A stretch of 64,000 nucleotides of DNA. Origin: Mucilaginibacter sabulilitoris (GTDB taxonomy: Bacteria > Bacteroidota > Bacteroidia > Sphingobacteriales > Sphingobacteriaceae). Below the pieces are notes generated by a model. It was not told the origin of the DNA and ran no database searches. It worked only from the letters and a program-made list of their open reading frames with translations. Made by a program: the position numbers and the translations under genes. Location: contig NZ_CP139558.1 in NCBI RefSeq assembly GCF_034262375.1, forward strand, positions 2,852,001-2,916,000, in the 5' to 3' direction. This document shows, in pieces, positions 62,851-64,000 of this stretch. Positions within the stretch are counted from its first letter, which is position 1, and each line of letters opens with the position of its first letter.

Positions 62851-62864
62851 TATTTAAAATACAA
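62848..62864. promoter_or_regulatory. Palindromic putative MarR operator on the promoter
   Basis: TTGTATTT (62848-62855), one A, AAATACAA (62857-62864): an 8-bp perfect inverted repeat covering the -7 end and the transcription start. A half site TTTGTATTT also occurs at 62819-62827, and CCAAA-GGTAT direct repeats flank at 62833 and 62865. Size and place are those of a MarR dimer site. Confidence 0.6.
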
Positions 62865-62950
62865 CCAAAAGGTATTATATATTGACCGGAATATGCTTTG
62901 TGGATTGTAAGTTATTATTATTCAAACAATTGTAATAAATTTTATTAAGT

Positions 62951-63427
62951 ATGAACACTACGTTTTTTTTGCAAAGTTTATTAACGCTGCATATTAGCGG
63001 CTTAATTTTAATGGCCGGGACCACTATTATTGATTATTCTACATTTAAAACCTTTTGGAAGTTAATTGATAGCGGGCAAGAGAAATCAGAAGGTTTGCTT
63101 GAGGCTACCTCTAAATTTTCAAAGCTGGCCGGAATAGGAGCGGCGTTATTAATATTTACCGGCTTTGGCATGATGGCCTTAACCCATGGTGTTTTTGGAG
63201 AACAATTATGGTTCAGGATAAAATTCGCACTGGTAATTATCTTAATTCTGAACAGCTTGCTTGTTGGCAGACGGCAGGGCCTGAAACTCCGCAAAATCGT
63301 TGAAACCGGGAGTGTCAATATAGCATTGCAAACCAGTGGATTAAGGGCTATACTTAACCGTTTTTACTTTATACAACTGGTTATCTTTTTCGTCGTCATT
63401 TTTTTAAGCGTTTTTAAATTCAATTAA
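62951..63427 (+). CDS. Four-span membrane protein under MarR control
   Basis: A 158-residue membrane protein with four hydrophobic helices (LLTLHISGLILMAGTTII, IGAALLIFTGFGMMAL, FALVIILILNSLLVG, FIQLVIFFVVIFLSVF) and a basic loop RRQGLKLRKI. It resembles DUF2269/CopD-like small integral proteins but I cannot fix the family. It is divergent from the MarR gene and 36 nt before an NAD(P)-binding protein gene, likely co-transcribed and MarR-controlled. Confidence 0.82.
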   Translation: MNTTFFLQSLLTLHISGLILMAGTTIIDYSTFKTFWKLIDSGQEKSEGLLEATSKFSKLAGIGAALLIFTGFGMMALTHGVFGEQLWFRIKFALVIILILNSLLVGRRQGLKLRKIVETGSVNIALQTSGLRAILNRFYFIQLVIFFVVIFLSVFKFN

Positions 63428-63463
63428 AAAGCGCATCACAGTTACTTTAATAAAGATTGTAAA

Positions 63464-64000
63464 ATGGAACTTGAACAAAAATCGGAGCCTTTCAGGCTGT
63501 TAATTATAGGAGCAAACGGAGGAATAGGCAAACAATGTGTAATAACGGCGTTAGAGGCCGGGCATTATGTAACCGCGGTACTGCGTACCCCGGCAAATTT
63601 AAGCATAATACATGATCACCTTGAAATTGTGCAGGGCGATATTATGCATCCGGATGCGCTTGAAAAACATATTCAAAACCAAGATGTCGTAATATCAGCA
63701 ATCGGTACAAGGGGTGGTTTTTTTAGTGATAAGCCAACCACACTTTATTCACAGGGTAATATGAACATTTTACAGGGAATGGAAAAAGAAGGTGTAAAGC
63801 GAGCTTTTTTTATTTCCGCATCGGCCATTGAAATAAGTCCGGTGCTTCCTTGGTTTGTCAGGTTTGTTGAAAAATATATAGTGCAAAAACTGTTGAAGCA
63901 CATGTATGCCGATTTAACGGAAATGGAAAAACAGGTAAGGAGAAGTAACGGTAGCTGGACCATCATTCGGCCACCGCAACTAACTGATGGGCCACAAACA
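63464..64000 (+). CDS. NAD(P)-binding atypical SDR (NmrA/BLVRB-like), cut by the window end
   Basis: At least 179 residues; the C-terminus runs off the right edge. ATG 63464 opens MELEQKSEPFRLLIIGANGG, giving the dinucleotide motif GANGGIG (residues 16-22), then VISAIGTRGG, FFISASAIE and WTIIRPPQLTDGPQ. These are the features of atypical extended-type SDR/NAD(P)H-binding proteins (NmrA, biliverdin or flavin reductase B class) with no Tyr-x3-Lys visible. Such genes commonly sit under MarR or TetR regulators of redox stress. Confidence 0.88.
   Translation, partial: MELEQKSEPFRLLIIGANGGIGKQCVITALEAGHYVTAVLRTPANLSIIHDHLEIVQGDIMHPDALEKHIQNQDVVISAIGTRGGFFSDKPTTLYSQGNMNILQGMEKEGVKRAFFISASAIEISPVLPWFVRFVEKYIVQKLLKHMYADLTEMEKQVRRSNGSWTIIRPPQLTDGPQT

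Overview
The window is chromosomal DNA from a Bacteroidota bacterium, most likely Sphingobacteriaceae close to Mucilaginibacter or Pedobacter. The signs are a TonB receptor with an STN domain next to FecR and DUF4249 genes, an ECF sigma factor, many Bacteroidota-only lipoproteins, A-rich leaders instead of strong Shine-Dalgarno sites, and clear copies of the Bacteroidota promoter TTG-N19/20-TAnnTTTG. The short repeat encoding LPLQGAGGL at 2114-2140 and the GTCATCCTGAGCGTAGCG palindrome at 9123-9206 fit the same group. I saw no prophage, insertion sequence, CRISPR array or rRNA.

Layout. 1-2942 (minus): YggS, a GNAT acetyltransferase, a DUF3298-type lipoprotein and the start of aspartate kinase. 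3048-7619 (plus): a DUF4296 lipoprotein overlapping mutS2, a CE2-like esterase, and a tightly coupled pair of very small genes with their own promoter. 7678-16902: a disordered acidic protein, 3-oxoacid CoA-transferase A/B split by a palindrome, an NHL lipoprotein, a UlaG-like hydrolase, a DUF4905-like/LysM-RlpA/udk set, dps, then a uronate operon (kduI, mannonate-type SDR, an exported DUF4350-like protein). 17758-20047: two diverged tRNA-Gln(CUG) genes flank an AT-rich stretch with an unknown gene and an AlkD-like gene. 20051-34472: polysaccharide deacetylase, phosphoesterase, spondin-domain lipoprotein, sialate O-acetylesterase, phytase-like lipoprotein, SGNH hydrolase, an orphan response regulator and a GH2 beta-galactosidase.

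35810-45005 holds an ECF sigma gene, an inverted block (SRPBCC, quinone reductase, Crp-type regulator, alpha/beta hydrolase), then fecR, a TonB receptor and DUF4249. A cell-surface signalling and uptake locus appears split by the inverted block. 45057-51853 is the most interesting region. A membrane protein with a probable DNA-binding N-terminus and a LamG-like outer domain is divergent from a compact five-gene operon: PD40 protein, three tandem LamG-like secreted paralogues, and an FtsX/MacB-type permease without an ATPase.

51862-64000: PAP2 phosphatase, an intergenic hairpin plus micro-ORF, topB, VOC, DUF4287, alpha/beta hydrolase, DUF5995, DUF5916, a LytS/LytTR two-component pair, and a MarR regulator divergent from a membrane protein and an NAD(P)-binding protein. 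The MarR/membrane-protein gap carries a palindrome lying on the promoter. Functional calls come from reading protein motifs; no database was searched.
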